Source: an uncultured Oscillospiraceae bacterium
GTDB lineage: Bacteria > Bacillota > Clostridia > Oscillospirales > Oscillospiraceae
Direction: 5' to 3'
DNA: 58,020 bases
Assembly: GCA_904395865.1 (NCBI GenBank)
Contig: CAJFNY010000013.1
Coordinates: 1-58,020, forward strand
Both the position numbers and the translations under genes were made by a program. Of the stretch, positions 42,256 to 50,649 are shown in pieces. Below the pieces are notes generated by a model, which did no database searches, was not told the origin of the DNA, and was given only the letters and a program-made list of their open reading frames with translations. Within the stretch, counting starts at the first letter, position 1; the number at the start of each line of letters is the position of its first letter.

Positions 42256-43284
42256 TCAGAGGCGCACGGAGCTGCGAACGACGATCTTCGCCCGGACGAT
42301 GATCTCCTGGCACGTCTGATCGGCATTCTCCATGCGGTTGCGCAGGGCCAGGAAGCAGTTGCGCCCCAGCTGGCGCATGTCCTGGGCGATGGTCGTCAGC
42401 GGCGGGTCACAGCAGGCGGCGATGGGGATATCGTCAAACCCCACGACGCCCACATCCCGCGGGACCTGATATCCGGCGGCCCGCAGGGCCGCTATGACGC
42501 CGATGGCGATCAGGTCGCTGGTACAGAGCAGGATCTGCGGCAGCGGAAGGCCGCGGCTCAGCGCCCCGGTGAAAAAGGCACGGGCATTTTCCACCTTGTC
42601 CAGCCGCAGCTCCGACTGCAGGAACACCCACTGATCGTCGATGGCCAGGCCGCAGTCCTCCATGCCCAGCTTGTAGCCCAGGTATCGGTCGCAGGCGTTG
42701 GACATGATCAGGTCCTCTGACACGTAGCCGATGCGGCTGTAGCCTGCGTGGCTGAGCTTGGCGATCATGCGGCGCATGATGTCGGTGTTGTCGGTGCCGA
42801 CGGAGTCGATGGGGATGCTGGGCAGCCGCCGGTCCCCCAGCACCACCGGCACCTGGCGGGCCGCGTCGAGGATCTGCTTCTCGTCGTCCGTGGCGCCGCC
42901 GAAGAAGATCAGGCCGCGGGCGCCGCACTGGAGCAGGCTGCGGATGTAGCTGGCCTCGGTGCGCTTCTTGTGCTGCACGCTGCAGACCAGCACCGCATAG
43001 TCGTGGAGCCAGGCCTCGTCAACGATGGCCTGGATGGCCCGGGCGTAGAACTCGTTGGAGATCTCCGGCGCAAAGACACCGATGATCCGCTGTCCGCGAT
43101 TCAGCTCAGCGGAGGAACGCCGGGAGACGTAACCCAGGTCGGAAATGGCCTGCCGGACCCGGTCTGCCGTCTCCTGGGAGATGTCGGCCGTCTGATTGAT
43201 CACGTGGGAGACGGTGGTTATGGAGACGCCGGCCCGCCGGGCCACGTCCTCCATGGTCACACGTTTCCTTCGCTCCTTTGCCAT
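42256..43284 (-). CDS. LacI-family transcriptional regulator of the rhamnose operon
   Basis: This 342-residue repressor has a LacI helix-turn-helix (TMEDVARRAGVSITTVSHVI with hinge SSAELNRGQRIIGVFAPEIS) and a periplasmic-binding-protein-like effector domain. ATG 43284 follows AAGGAGG; the longer frame upstream has no site. It is co-oriented with and upstream of rhaA, and an AAACGTTT palindrome in the rhaA promoter is its likely operator. The effector is presumably rhamnose or a catabolite. Confidence 0.9.
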   Translation of the reverse strand: MAKERRKRVTMEDVARRAGVSITTVSHVINQTADISQETADRVRQAISDLGYVSRRSSAELNRGQRIIGVFAPEISNEFYARAIQAIVDEAWLHDYAVLVCSVQHKKRTEASYIRSLLQCGARGLIFFGGATDDEKQILDAARQVPVVLGDRRLPSIPIDSVGTDNTDIMRRMIAKLSHAGYSRIGYVSEDLIMSNACDRYLGYKLGMEDCGLAIDDQWVFLQSELRLDKVENARAFFTGALSRGLPLPQILLCTSDLIAIGVIAALRAAGYQVPRDVGVVGFDDIPIAACCDPPLTTIAQDMRQLGRNCFLALRNRMENADQTCQEIIVRAKIVVRSSVRL

Positions 43285-43343
43285 GAATGCCTCCTTGTCC
43301 CGCAGCTGCGGGGAAATGGTCGCCGGATACTGCCGGCATGGAG

Positions 43344-45683
43344 TTACAGGCCGCGCACCCAGCGCAGCAGGCCGCGGCGCCAACGCGGCAGGCCGGCGTC
43401 GATCCGGGCCCGTTCCGCCGCCGCAGCAGCCAGGGCCGCGCGGCGCTCCTCCTCGGAGAGGCGGTGCTGGCTGAATCTGGCTTTGCGGGCCGCATCACCC
43501 AGTACGGCGTCCGGATCAGCGCCCCACGGGCGCAGCCGCTCCAGCCAGCCGTAGATAGCGATCACTGCCCGGTTCGTGTCTGTGCCGCGGAAGCGGCGGC
43601 GCCGCAGCAGGCCGCACGCCAGGGCGCGGACGGGCACAGCCGCTGCCAGCAGCACCACCGCTGCCAGCCAGCGCAGCCAGGCGGCACTTCCCTGCGCTTC
43701 CGCTGCATCGCCCTCGGCCCCCGGCGCTCCGGGCATCTGAGTCTCCGTCTCCGGCGGCGCCTCGGGATCGTTCGCCTCCGGCTCCTCCTCCGGCGGCGTC
43801 TCCGGATCGGCCGGCGGCTCCTCCGTCTCCGGCGCCGGATCCTCTTCGTCAGGCTCCTCCGGCGTCTCCACCGGGGCGGCCGACTCCGGCAGCATGGGGG
43901 CCTGGCTCGTGATGCCCGTACCGGCAGCCGGAGTCATCTCCACGGGATACCAACCGTAGCCGTCCAGGTAGATCTCCACCCAGGCGTGGGCATCCGAATC
44001 CAGCACCTCCGCCCGGCCGGAAGCCGGAACGTCCACAGTGTAGCCGGTGACGTACCGGGCCGGGATGCCCAGGAACCGCATCATCAGCGTGCCGGCGCTG
44101 GCATAGTGGACGCAGTAGCCGCGGGCGCTCTCATTTAGGAAGTAATCCACAAAGTCGACGCCCTCCGGCGTATAGTCGGTGTTGAGGTCGTACTCCGTGC
44201 TGATGTCCAGCAGCATGGCCATCAGCGATGCCCACGTGAGCTGGTTCCGGTACGGCGAGTTCCGGTAAGATTCGGTGGCGGAGCGCAGAAGGCTGTCCAT
44301 CTCCAGGCCCTCCGCTGCCATGCGCTCGAACCAGGCACCGAACGTCTCCTCAAAGCCGTCGGGCAGTTCCAGGTACTGGTCGTAGACGAAGCTGCGGTAG
44401 CGCGCCTCCGCCTCGGCGGCGTCCCAGGGCAGGCTACGCATCTCCTGCTCCGGCAGCGCCGTGGGGATGAAGTAGAGATTCTTCGTCCGGATACCGAAGC
44501 GCCGCTCCAGGTACGAGTCGTCCCGGAACGTCACGTCCGAGATCTCCGCCTGGGTCGTCAGCAGCTGGTACGGCGTATACATCCACCCGGACAGGGAGGA
44601 GGGGTAGGAGACCGTCATCTCGTAGTAGGGCTGGCCGGAAGCCGTCATCGCCGGAAAGTTCAGGGGATGGTAGCCGTTCAGCACGTCGCGGACGCTGCTT
44701 TCGCTCAGGCCGATGGCGGCATAAGCCACGTCGCTGAGCGGTTCCCAGGCCTCCCCGGTGTAGACGCCGGCGGAGGTCCCGCGCAGGTAGAGGCGCCCCG
44801 TATAGTCGCTCTCCACCTCCAGCACCACGCGGTCCTGGAAGGTGCGCGGCCCGGCATCGTCCAGGCGGACGCTGACCTGATCGCCGCCGGTCATCAGCGA
44901 AGCGACGGAGCTCAGCGGACCGCCGCTGCCAAGGAATTCCAGCGCCGTATTGGCCAGGGCCGCCCTGGCCGAGTCAGTCCAGGCCGGGCGGTTGTACTGC
45001 CCCTGCGGCAGCAGCAGGGAGATCGCCAGCAGCAGCGCCGCCACCGCCGGCAGGCAGATCAGGGAAAAGCGCGCGCCGCCCGCGGCGTCCTCCCGGCCGC
45101 AGAGGCCGGACAGCAGCAGCACGCACCAGCCGGCCGCCAGTGCCATCAGCGGCAGCCAGTCCGGCAGAAGCTCCACCAGCATGGCTGGCAGCAGCCACGG
45201 AAGCGTCAGCACCAGGGTCAGCACCGCCGAGCGGCCGCGGATCACGGCCCAGCCCAGCGGAACGCACAGCAGCGCCGCCGCCATGGCCAGGAACCAGAGC
45301 AGCTCGCCGCTCCCACCGGTCATCCAGACGAGCGAGACCTGCAGCGAAATGTCCAGCACCGAGAGCACCCGGTCCGCCGCCACACAGGCGCCGGCCACCA
45401 GCGCATCCTGGTAGCGCCAGCTCAGCCATGCGTACAGGCAGGCCAGCAGCAGCATGGCCACCCAGCGCCGCCGGGGCAGCGAGTACACCAGCAGCGTCAG
45501 CGCCGACAGAAGCACACAGACACCCAGCAGCGCAGCGCCGTCCGGCTCCAGCCCGTAGACCGAGCAGACGGAGAACAGGAGGCCCGTGAGAATCAGGAAA
45601 AACAGCAGCCCGTCCGCCACGATCCGCAGCGGTCCGCCGGACGATGGCGGCGTCAGGCTTACGACGTCCTGCCCGCGGCTCAT
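43344..45683 (-). CDS. Transglutaminase-like membrane protein (TgpA-type)
   Basis: This 779-residue protein has about seven N-terminal membrane segments (to about residue 230) and an extracellular transglutaminase-like domain. The catalytic Cys is in ESARGYCVHYASAGTLMMRF, the His in DSDAHAWVEIYLDGYGWYPV. A Pro/Glu-rich linker (about 615-690), another membrane segment and a C-terminal cytoplasmic DUF4129-like tail follow. It forms the usual three-gene unit with DUF58 and MoxR and overlaps the DUF58 gene by four bases. The role of such units in envelope or protein quality control is not settled. Confidence 0.88.
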   Translation of the reverse strand: MSRGQDVVSLTPPSSGGPLRIVADGLLFFLILTGLLFSVCSVYGLEPDGAALLGVCVLLSALTLLVYSLPRRRWVAMLLLACLYAWLSWRYQDALVAGACVAADRVLSVLDISLQVSLVWMTGGSGELLWFLAMAAALLCVPLGWAVIRGRSAVLTLVLTLPWLLPAMLVELLPDWLPLMALAAGWCVLLLSGLCGREDAAGGARFSLICLPAVAALLLAISLLLPQGQYNRPAWTDSARAALANTALEFLGSGGPLSSVASLMTGGDQVSVRLDDAGPRTFQDRVVLEVESDYTGRLYLRGTSAGVYTGEAWEPLSDVAYAAIGLSESSVRDVLNGYHPLNFPAMTASGQPYYEMTVSYPSSLSGWMYTPYQLLTTQAEISDVTFRDDSYLERRFGIRTKNLYFIPTALPEQEMRSLPWDAAEAEARYRSFVYDQYLELPDGFEETFGAWFERMAAEGLEMDSLLRSATESYRNSPYRNQLTWASLMAMLLDISTEYDLNTDYTPEGVDFVDYFLNESARGYCVHYASAGTLMMRFLGIPARYVTGYTVDVPASGRAEVLDSDAHAWVEIYLDGYGWYPVEMTPAAGTGITSQAPMLPESAAPVETPEEPDEEDPAPETEEPPADPETPPEEEPEANDPEAPPETETQMPGAPGAEGDAAEAQGSAAWLRWLAAVVLLAAAVPVRALACGLLRRRRFRGTDTNRAVIAIYGWLERLRPWGADPDAVLGDAARKARFSQHRLSEEERRAALAAAAAERARIDAGLPRWRRGLLRWVRGL

Positions 45684-46678
45684 GGCGCCACCTCCTCCGC
45701 AGCCAGGAGCACGCGTACCCGCCCCGGCTGACTGCCGGCCGCCGCCGGTTCGCTGGAAAGCGTATGCCCCGCCTGCGGCGCCGCGTCACTGAGCACCGCC
45801 GCCATGCACCGCTCCAGCTCCCGCCGGCCGGTGATGCGGTGCTCCCGCAGAGCGCCGGACACGGGCTCCAGCCAGCAGACCGCGTACTCCCGCTGCTGCT
45901 CCAGCAGCGCGCGGCACAGGGTATCCAGCCGGTCCAGCAGCGCGTCCATCTGCTCCGGCGTCCCCACGTGGTCCAGCAGCAGCACCGGCACCGTCTTCCG
46001 GGCTTCCAGCACCTCGCGGAAGATCAGCTCGTCCCGCTTCGACGACAGCTTCCAGTGGATCAGGCGCACCGCGTCCCCGGGCCGGTACGGCCGGAGGTCG
46101 TAGTCCTCCCCGGAGCCGGCGCCGCGGCGGACCTGCAGCGGCGCGCTCCCGGCGCGCGCCGCATCCAGCTCCGGAATTTCCGGCAGCTCTCCCGGCACCG
46201 GCAGCACCGGCAGCCGCGCCGAGGCCGTGCAGCTGCGCGGCAGGGCAAAGATCCCCAGGCAGTCGCAGACTGTCACCCGGAGCACGCAGCCCTCCAGCAT
46301 GCCGCAGTGGGCCGTATCCGCCGGAAAGGCCAGCTGCTCCGGCGCGGATGCGCCGGAAATACGCAGCCGCCGCCGCTGCTCCGCGCCGGTCATCCGGTTC
46401 TGCAGCAGCAGCCGGACCGTCACCCGGGCCAGAGGCAGCCGACGGCGGTTTTCCACCGTGACGACCCAGGCAGCCTCCCCGCCACGGGCCGTCCCCTGCT
46501 GGCCGGCAGCCAGCGAGACCCGGCAGCCCAGCATGGCCGGCAGGCTCAGCAGCAGCGCCAGCAGCGGCAATGAGATCGCCAGCACCAGCAGGAAGCCGGC
46601 CAGATAGCTGACGGAATAAATCTGGAACAGCACCGCTGCCAGCAGCGCCGCACCGTACAACACCCGCCGACGCGCCAT
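45680..46678 (-). CDS. DUF58-domain protein
   Basis: This protein of about 332 residues has two N-terminal membrane segments and the DUF58 signature DYDLRPYRPGDAVRLIHWKL, followed by a VWA-like region (VPVLLLDHVGTPEQMDALLD). ATG 46678 lies two bases after the moxR stop. DUF58 proteins nearly always accompany MoxR ATPases, as here. Confidence 0.88.
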   Translation of the reverse strand: MARRRVLYGAALLAAVLFQIYSVSYLAGFLLVLAISLPLLALLLSLPAMLGCRVSLAAGQQGTARGGEAAWVVTVENRRRLPLARVTVRLLLQNRMTGAEQRRRLRISGASAPEQLAFPADTAHCGMLEGCVLRVTVCDCLGIFALPRSCTASARLPVLPVPGELPEIPELDAARAGSAPLQVRRGAGSGEDYDLRPYRPGDAVRLIHWKLSSKRDELIFREVLEARKTVPVLLLDHVGTPEQMDALLDRLDTLCRALLEQQREYAVCWLEPVSGALREHRITGRRELERCMAAVLSDAAPQAGHTLSSEPAAAGSQPGRVRVLLAAEEVAP

Positions 46679-46680
46679 GC

Positions 46681-47610
46681 TCAGCGGATCTTCGGCGCCG
46701 CCACCGACGCGAGGATCTCCCCGGCCGCGGCCGCGCACTCCGCCTGGCCGCCGGCGGCGGGCACCAGGCGGTGCACAATCGTATCGCAGAACATGGCCTG
46801 CACATCCTCCGGAACGACGTAGTCCCGGTCGTGGACGAACGCGTAGGCCTGGCTGACCGACGCCAGCGCCAGGGAAGCCCGCGGGCTGCCGCCCTGGAGA
46901 ATCCCCGGGTGGGTGCGGGTCGCCCCCACCAGCCGCACCACGTAGTCGAGCACCTCATCCGAGAGATAGACCTGCTCCACGGCCGCCCGCAGCTGCTGCA
47001 GCTCCTCGTGGGAGAGCACCTGCCGGACGGACTCCAGCCCGCTCCCCTGCTGCTTGCGCCGGAGCAGCTCCCGCTCGTCGGCCGGCTTCGGATATCCGAT
47101 GCTCAGGCGCAGCATGAAACGGTCCAGCTGGGAGTCCGGCAGCAGCTGGGTGCCGGAGGCCCCCACGGGGTTCTGCGTCGCGATGACGAGGAACGGCTGC
47201 GGCACCGGATGGCTGACGCCGTCCACCGTCACCTGGCCCTCCTCCATGGCCTCCAGCAGCGCCGACTGGGTGCGGCTGGTGGCGCGGTTGAGCTCGTCGG
47301 CCAGGAAGAGGTTGCACATCAGCGCGCCGGGCTGGTACTCCAGCCGGCCGGTTTCGCGGCTGACCATGGAGAAGCCCGTCAGGTCCGAGGGCATTACGTC
47401 GGGCGTGAACTGCACACGGCCATACTGCAGCCCCAGGGCCCGGGAGAAGGCCAGGGCCATGGTGGTCTTTCCCACGCCGGGAATGTCCTCCAGCAGAATG
47501 TGGCCGCCGGCCAGGATGGCCAGCAGCACCTTCACCAGCACGGTATCCTTGCCGACGATCGCCTTCTTCACTTCCAAAATCGCCTGGGCGGCCAGCTTCG
47601 TACTCGTCAT
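46681..47610 (-). CDS. MoxR-family AAA ATPase
   Basis: This 309-residue AAA ATPase is a chaperone-like partner of DUF58/VWA proteins. It has Walker A LLEDIPGVGKTTMALAFSRA, Walker B NLFLADELNRATSRTQSALL and sensor VIATQNPVG. GGAGCGAAA precedes ATG 47610. It is the first gene of the MoxR-DUF58-transglutaminase operon. Confidence 0.93.
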   Translation of the reverse strand: MTSTKLAAQAILEVKKAIVGKDTVLVKVLLAILAGGHILLEDIPGVGKTTMALAFSRALGLQYGRVQFTPDVMPSDLTGFSMVSRETGRLEYQPGALMCNLFLADELNRATSRTQSALLEAMEEGQVTVDGVSHPVPQPFLVIATQNPVGASGTQLLPDSQLDRFMLRLSIGYPKPADERELLRRKQQGSGLESVRQVLSHEELQQLRAAVEQVYLSDEVLDYVVRLVGATRTHPGILQGGSPRASLALASVSQAYAFVHDRDYVVPEDVQAMFCDTIVHRLVPAAGGQAECAAAAGEILASVAAPKIR

Positions 47611-47644
47611 TTTCGCTCCTTCGTTTCGCGGTGCGGGTGGTCGT

Positions 47645-48379
47645 TTACTTGTTCGCCGTCAGCCGGCGCTCCATGTAGTCGTGGGCGGCCAGCTCCAGGG
47701 CGTCGTCCAGCGGCTCCAGGCGGGCCTCGCCGTACTTTCTGGCCAGGGCCTCGGTGAGAATCCGGTCACACAGGGCCGGGTTCTTCGGCAGCAGGCAGCC
47801 GTGGGAATACGACGCGAACACGTTCCGGTACCGGGCGCCCTCGCCGCCGTCCTCGCCGTTGTTGCCGTGGCCGGAGATCATGCGGCCCAGGGGCCGGACC
47901 GACGGGCCCAGATACGTCTTGCCGGAGTGGTTTTCGAAGCCGACCACGGTGCCGCCGTCCAGATCGTCGCAGGAAAAAAGCACGTTGCCGATCATCCGCT
48001 CCCGGCAGCCGACGGTGTAAAGATCCAGCGCGCCGATGAAGTCGCACTGGACGCCGTCCCACGTCTTGTAGTAGCTGCCCAGCATCTGATAGCCGCCGCA
48101 GATGGCCAGGAACGGCAGCCCGTCCTCCACGGCGGCGCGGATCTCCGCAGCCTTGCCGCCGGCCAGGTCCTCCAGCAGCACCTCCTGCTCAAAGTCCTGG
48201 CCGCCGCCGATGAAGAACAGATCGTGGTCGGCGGCGTGCAGCGGCTCGCCCACCGAGACGCCCGTGACCGCCACATCGATTCCGCGCCAGCGCAGCCGCT
48301 GGCACATGCACAGCACGTTGCCCCGATCCCCGTAGAGGTTGAGGACGTCCGGGTAGAGGTGACAGATCTTCAGTTCCAT
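47645..48379 (-). CDS. gatD: Lipid II isoglutaminyl synthase, glutaminase subunit GatD
   Basis: This 244-residue class I amidotransferase supplies ammonia to MurT for amidation of D-glutamate in the peptidoglycan stem. The nucleophile Cys lies in PFLAICGGYQMLG and the catalytic His in FASYSHGCLLPKNPA. GGAGGACG precedes the ATG. It follows murT by nine bases. Confidence 0.94.
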   Translation of the reverse strand: MELKICHLYPDVLNLYGDRGNVLCMCQRLRWRGIDVAVTGVSVGEPLHAADHDLFFIGGGQDFEQEVLLEDLAGGKAAEIRAAVEDGLPFLAICGGYQMLGSYYKTWDGVQCDFIGALDLYTVGCRERMIGNVLFSCDDLDGGTVVGFENHSGKTYLGPSVRPLGRMISGHGNNGEDGGEGARYRNVFASYSHGCLLPKNPALCDRILTEALARKYGEARLEPLDDALELAAHDYMERRLTANK

Positions 48380-48388
48380 ATCGTCCTC

Positions 48389-49759
48389 CTACTCCCAGAA
48401 GTCCTTGAAGCCGTACGTCTTGCTGAGCTTTTCCCGCAGCTCCAGCATGGCCGTGTACGTGGGCATGATGTAGACCGGACGGTCCTGCGCCACGCACGCC
48501 CGAATCAGCTCTCCGTAGTCGCGGACCACCTGGAGCTTGTCCGCCGGGACGCCGGCGTACTTGAACCGCACCGCCATATCGTCCGCCCGGACGCCGGAGA
48601 CGATCAGCCGGCTCAGCCGGTCGCCCATGGCGGCCACCTGCTCGAAGTCCACGTCCCAGATCCAGCTGATGTCGCGGCCGTCCTGGGCCCGGTCGTTGAG
48701 GCAGACCACAAAGACGGACGGTTCGCGCGTGTTCGTCAGGAAGTTGAGCACCTGATTGCAGCCGGCGGGGTTCTTGATGAGAATCATCCGGAGGCTGGCG
48801 CCGTCGATCTCAAACTTCTCCATCCGGCCGAAGCCGCAGGCGAACGACGACAGCGACCCGGCCACCGTGGCCGGATCCAGCCCCAGCGCCCTGCCGCAGG
48901 CCATGGCCGCACAGGCGTTGTAGATGTTGTAGCCGCCGGGCAGGTTGACCGTCGTGTCGTACGCCTGACCGCCGGCCTCCAGCCGGACGCGGGAGCCCTC
49001 GGTGTCGGAGGAATAGACCTTCGTCACCGCCACCTCCGGGTCCGGCCGGCAGTAACCGCAGTTGGGGCAGCGATAGCCGCCCAGGTGGCCGTACGTCACG
49101 TAGTCGTAGACGTACTCGTGCTTGCAGCGGATGCAGTAGGGCGCGTCGGACAGCTCGGCCACCCGATGGTCGTAGATGGGGGTGCTGACGCCGTAGTAGA
49201 TCACGCGGTTGGGCACGTCGTCGGCCAGGGACCGGGCCAGCGAATCGTCGGCGTTGAGGCAGAGCACGGCGTCCGGACAGTGGGAGATGCCGATGCGCAG
49301 ATTCTCCAGCGTGTGCGTCACCTCGCCGTAGCGGTCCAGCTGGTCGCGGAACACGTTGGTGATCACGAGCACCCGGGCATGGACGTACTTGCTGATGGCC
49401 TTCAGAGCCGCCTCGTCGGCCTCGATCAGGGCGTACGGATACCGGCAGCGGCCGGTGACGGTCGCATGCATGGCGAACTCAGCGGTGACACCGCTGAGCA
49501 GGTTGGCGCCGGATCGGTTGGCGAAGAAGGAGATTCCAGAGTCGGTCAAGGCCTGTTCGATCATGCGGGAGGTGGTGGTCTTGCCGTTGGTGCCCGTGAC
49601 GAGGATCACCGTCACGCCCTCTGCCAGCTTCCCCAGCACATCGGGGCAGAGCTTCAGGGCCAGCCGGCCCGGGAAGTCCGTCCCGCCGCGGCCCAGCAGC
49701 CGAATGGCAAACCGGGCCAGCTTGCAGGTGAGGATGGATAAACATACAGAAACTTTCAT
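48389..49759 (-). CDS. murT: Lipid II isoglutaminyl synthase, Mur-ligase subunit MurT
   Basis: This 456-residue ATP-dependent ligase amidates lipid II together with GatD. It has the Mur ATP loop VILVTGTNGKTTTSRMIEQA and a four-cysteine zinc ribbon (YCIRCKHEYVYD, RCPNCGYCRPD), and its C-terminal DUF1727 domain ends in FKYAGVPADKLQVVRDYGEL. ATG 49759 fits family N-termini but has no ribosome-binding site and lies six bases after a TATAAT, suggesting a leaderless message. Confidence 0.94.
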   Translation of the reverse strand: MKVSVCLSILTCKLARFAIRLLGRGGTDFPGRLALKLCPDVLGKLAEGVTVILVTGTNGKTTTSRMIEQALTDSGISFFANRSGANLLSGVTAEFAMHATVTGRCRYPYALIEADEAALKAISKYVHARVLVITNVFRDQLDRYGEVTHTLENLRIGISHCPDAVLCLNADDSLARSLADDVPNRVIYYGVSTPIYDHRVAELSDAPYCIRCKHEYVYDYVTYGHLGGYRCPNCGYCRPDPEVAVTKVYSSDTEGSRVRLEAGGQAYDTTVNLPGGYNIYNACAAMACGRALGLDPATVAGSLSSFACGFGRMEKFEIDGASLRMILIKNPAGCNQVLNFLTNTREPSVFVVCLNDRAQDGRDISWIWDVDFEQVAAMGDRLSRLIVSGVRADDMAVRFKYAGVPADKLQVVRDYGELIRACVAQDRPVYIMPTYTAMLELREKLSKTYGFKDFWE

Positions 49760-49765
49760 GGGCAC

Positions 49766-49794
49766 ATTATAGCACGGGCCACCACAATTTACAA
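49766..49794 (-). promoter_or_regulatory. Promoter of murT-gatD
   Basis: Minus-strand TTGTAA, 17 bases, TATAAT. The -10 ends six bases before the murT ATG, so transcription should begin at or next to the start codon. Confidence 0.6.
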
Positions 49795-49817
49795 CTGCAC
49801 AGAAATCCGGAAACCAG

Positions 49818-49846
49818 TTGCGGTTTCTGTCACGATTTGTTACAAT
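49818..49846 (+). promoter_or_regulatory. Promoter of the exonuclease III gene
   Basis: TTGCGG, 17 bases, TACAAT, 38 bases before the start at 49885, divergent from the murT promoter. Confidence 0.5.
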
Positions 49847-49884
49847 GTACGTTACAAAAGATGACAAACGAAGGGATGATTGCC

Positions 49885-50649
49885 ATGCGACTGATCTCCT
49901 GGAACGTCAACGGCCTGCGCGCCTGCCTGCAAAAGGACTTCCTGCCCACGTTCCAGGCGCTGGACGCGGACTGCTTCTGCCTGCAGGAGACGAAGCTGCA
50001 GGCCGGCCAGCTGGAGCTGGAGCTTCCGGGATACCGGCAGTACTGGAGCTACGCCGAGAAGAAGGGCTACTCGGGCACCGCGATCTTCACCCGGCGCGAG
50101 CCGCTGTCCGTCTCCTACGGCGTCGGCGTGCCGGAGCTGGACCGTGAAGGGCGCGTCATCGTGCTGGAGCTGGAGAAGTGCTTCCTGGTCACGTGCTACA
50201 CGCCCAACGCCCAGGAGGGGCTCAAGCGGATCGACCACCGGATGGCCTGGGACGACGCCTTCCGTGCCCGCCTGCAGGCGCTGGACGCCGTCAAGCCCGT
50301 CGTCGCCTGCGGCGACCTGAACGTGGCCCATCAGGAGATCGACCTGAAAAACCCGGGCCCCAACCGCGGCAACGCCGGCTTCTCCGACCAGGAGCGCGGG
50401 AAATTCACGGAGCTTCTGGCGGCCGGCTTCACGGACACGTTCCGCTACAAGAACCCGGACGCCGTCGGCGCCTATTCCTGGTGGAGCTACCGCTTCAACG
50501 CCCGGAAGAACAACGCCGGCTGGCGCATCGACTACTTTCTCGTCTCCGACCAGATCCGCGGCGCCGTGACGGCCGCTCCCATTTACAGTGAGATTTACGG
50601 CTCCGACCACTGCCCCGTCGGGCTTGAACTGAAGGAGGAACTGCTTTGA
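49885..50649 (+). CDS. Exodeoxyribonuclease III / AP endonuclease
   Basis: This 254-residue ExoA/XthA-type enzyme cuts DNA at abasic sites. The active-site blocks are complete: RLISWNVNGLRACLQKDF, DCFCLQETKLQ, VACGDLNVAHQEIDLKNP, GAYSWWSYRFNARKNNAGWR and the final YGSDHCPVGLEL. I use ATG 49885, which gives the conserved N-terminus; an ATG at 49876 is an alternative. It overlaps the NlpC/P60 gene by four bases. Confidence 0.95.
   Translation: MRLISWNVNGLRACLQKDFLPTFQALDADCFCLQETKLQAGQLELELPGYRQYWSYAEKKGYSGTAIFTRREPLSVSYGVGVPELDREGRVIVLELEKCFLVTCYTPNAQEGLKRIDHRMAWDDAFRARLQALDAVKPVVACGDLNVAHQEIDLKNPGPNRGNAGFSDQERGKFTELLAAGFTDTFRYKNPDAVGAYSWWSYRFNARKNNAGWRIDYFLVSDQIRGAVTAAPIYSEIYGSDHCPVGLELKEELL

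Noticed and set aside
47054-49741. 895-codon plus-strand open frame
   Set aside because: It is the shadow of moxR, gatD and murT, all well supported on the minus strand.
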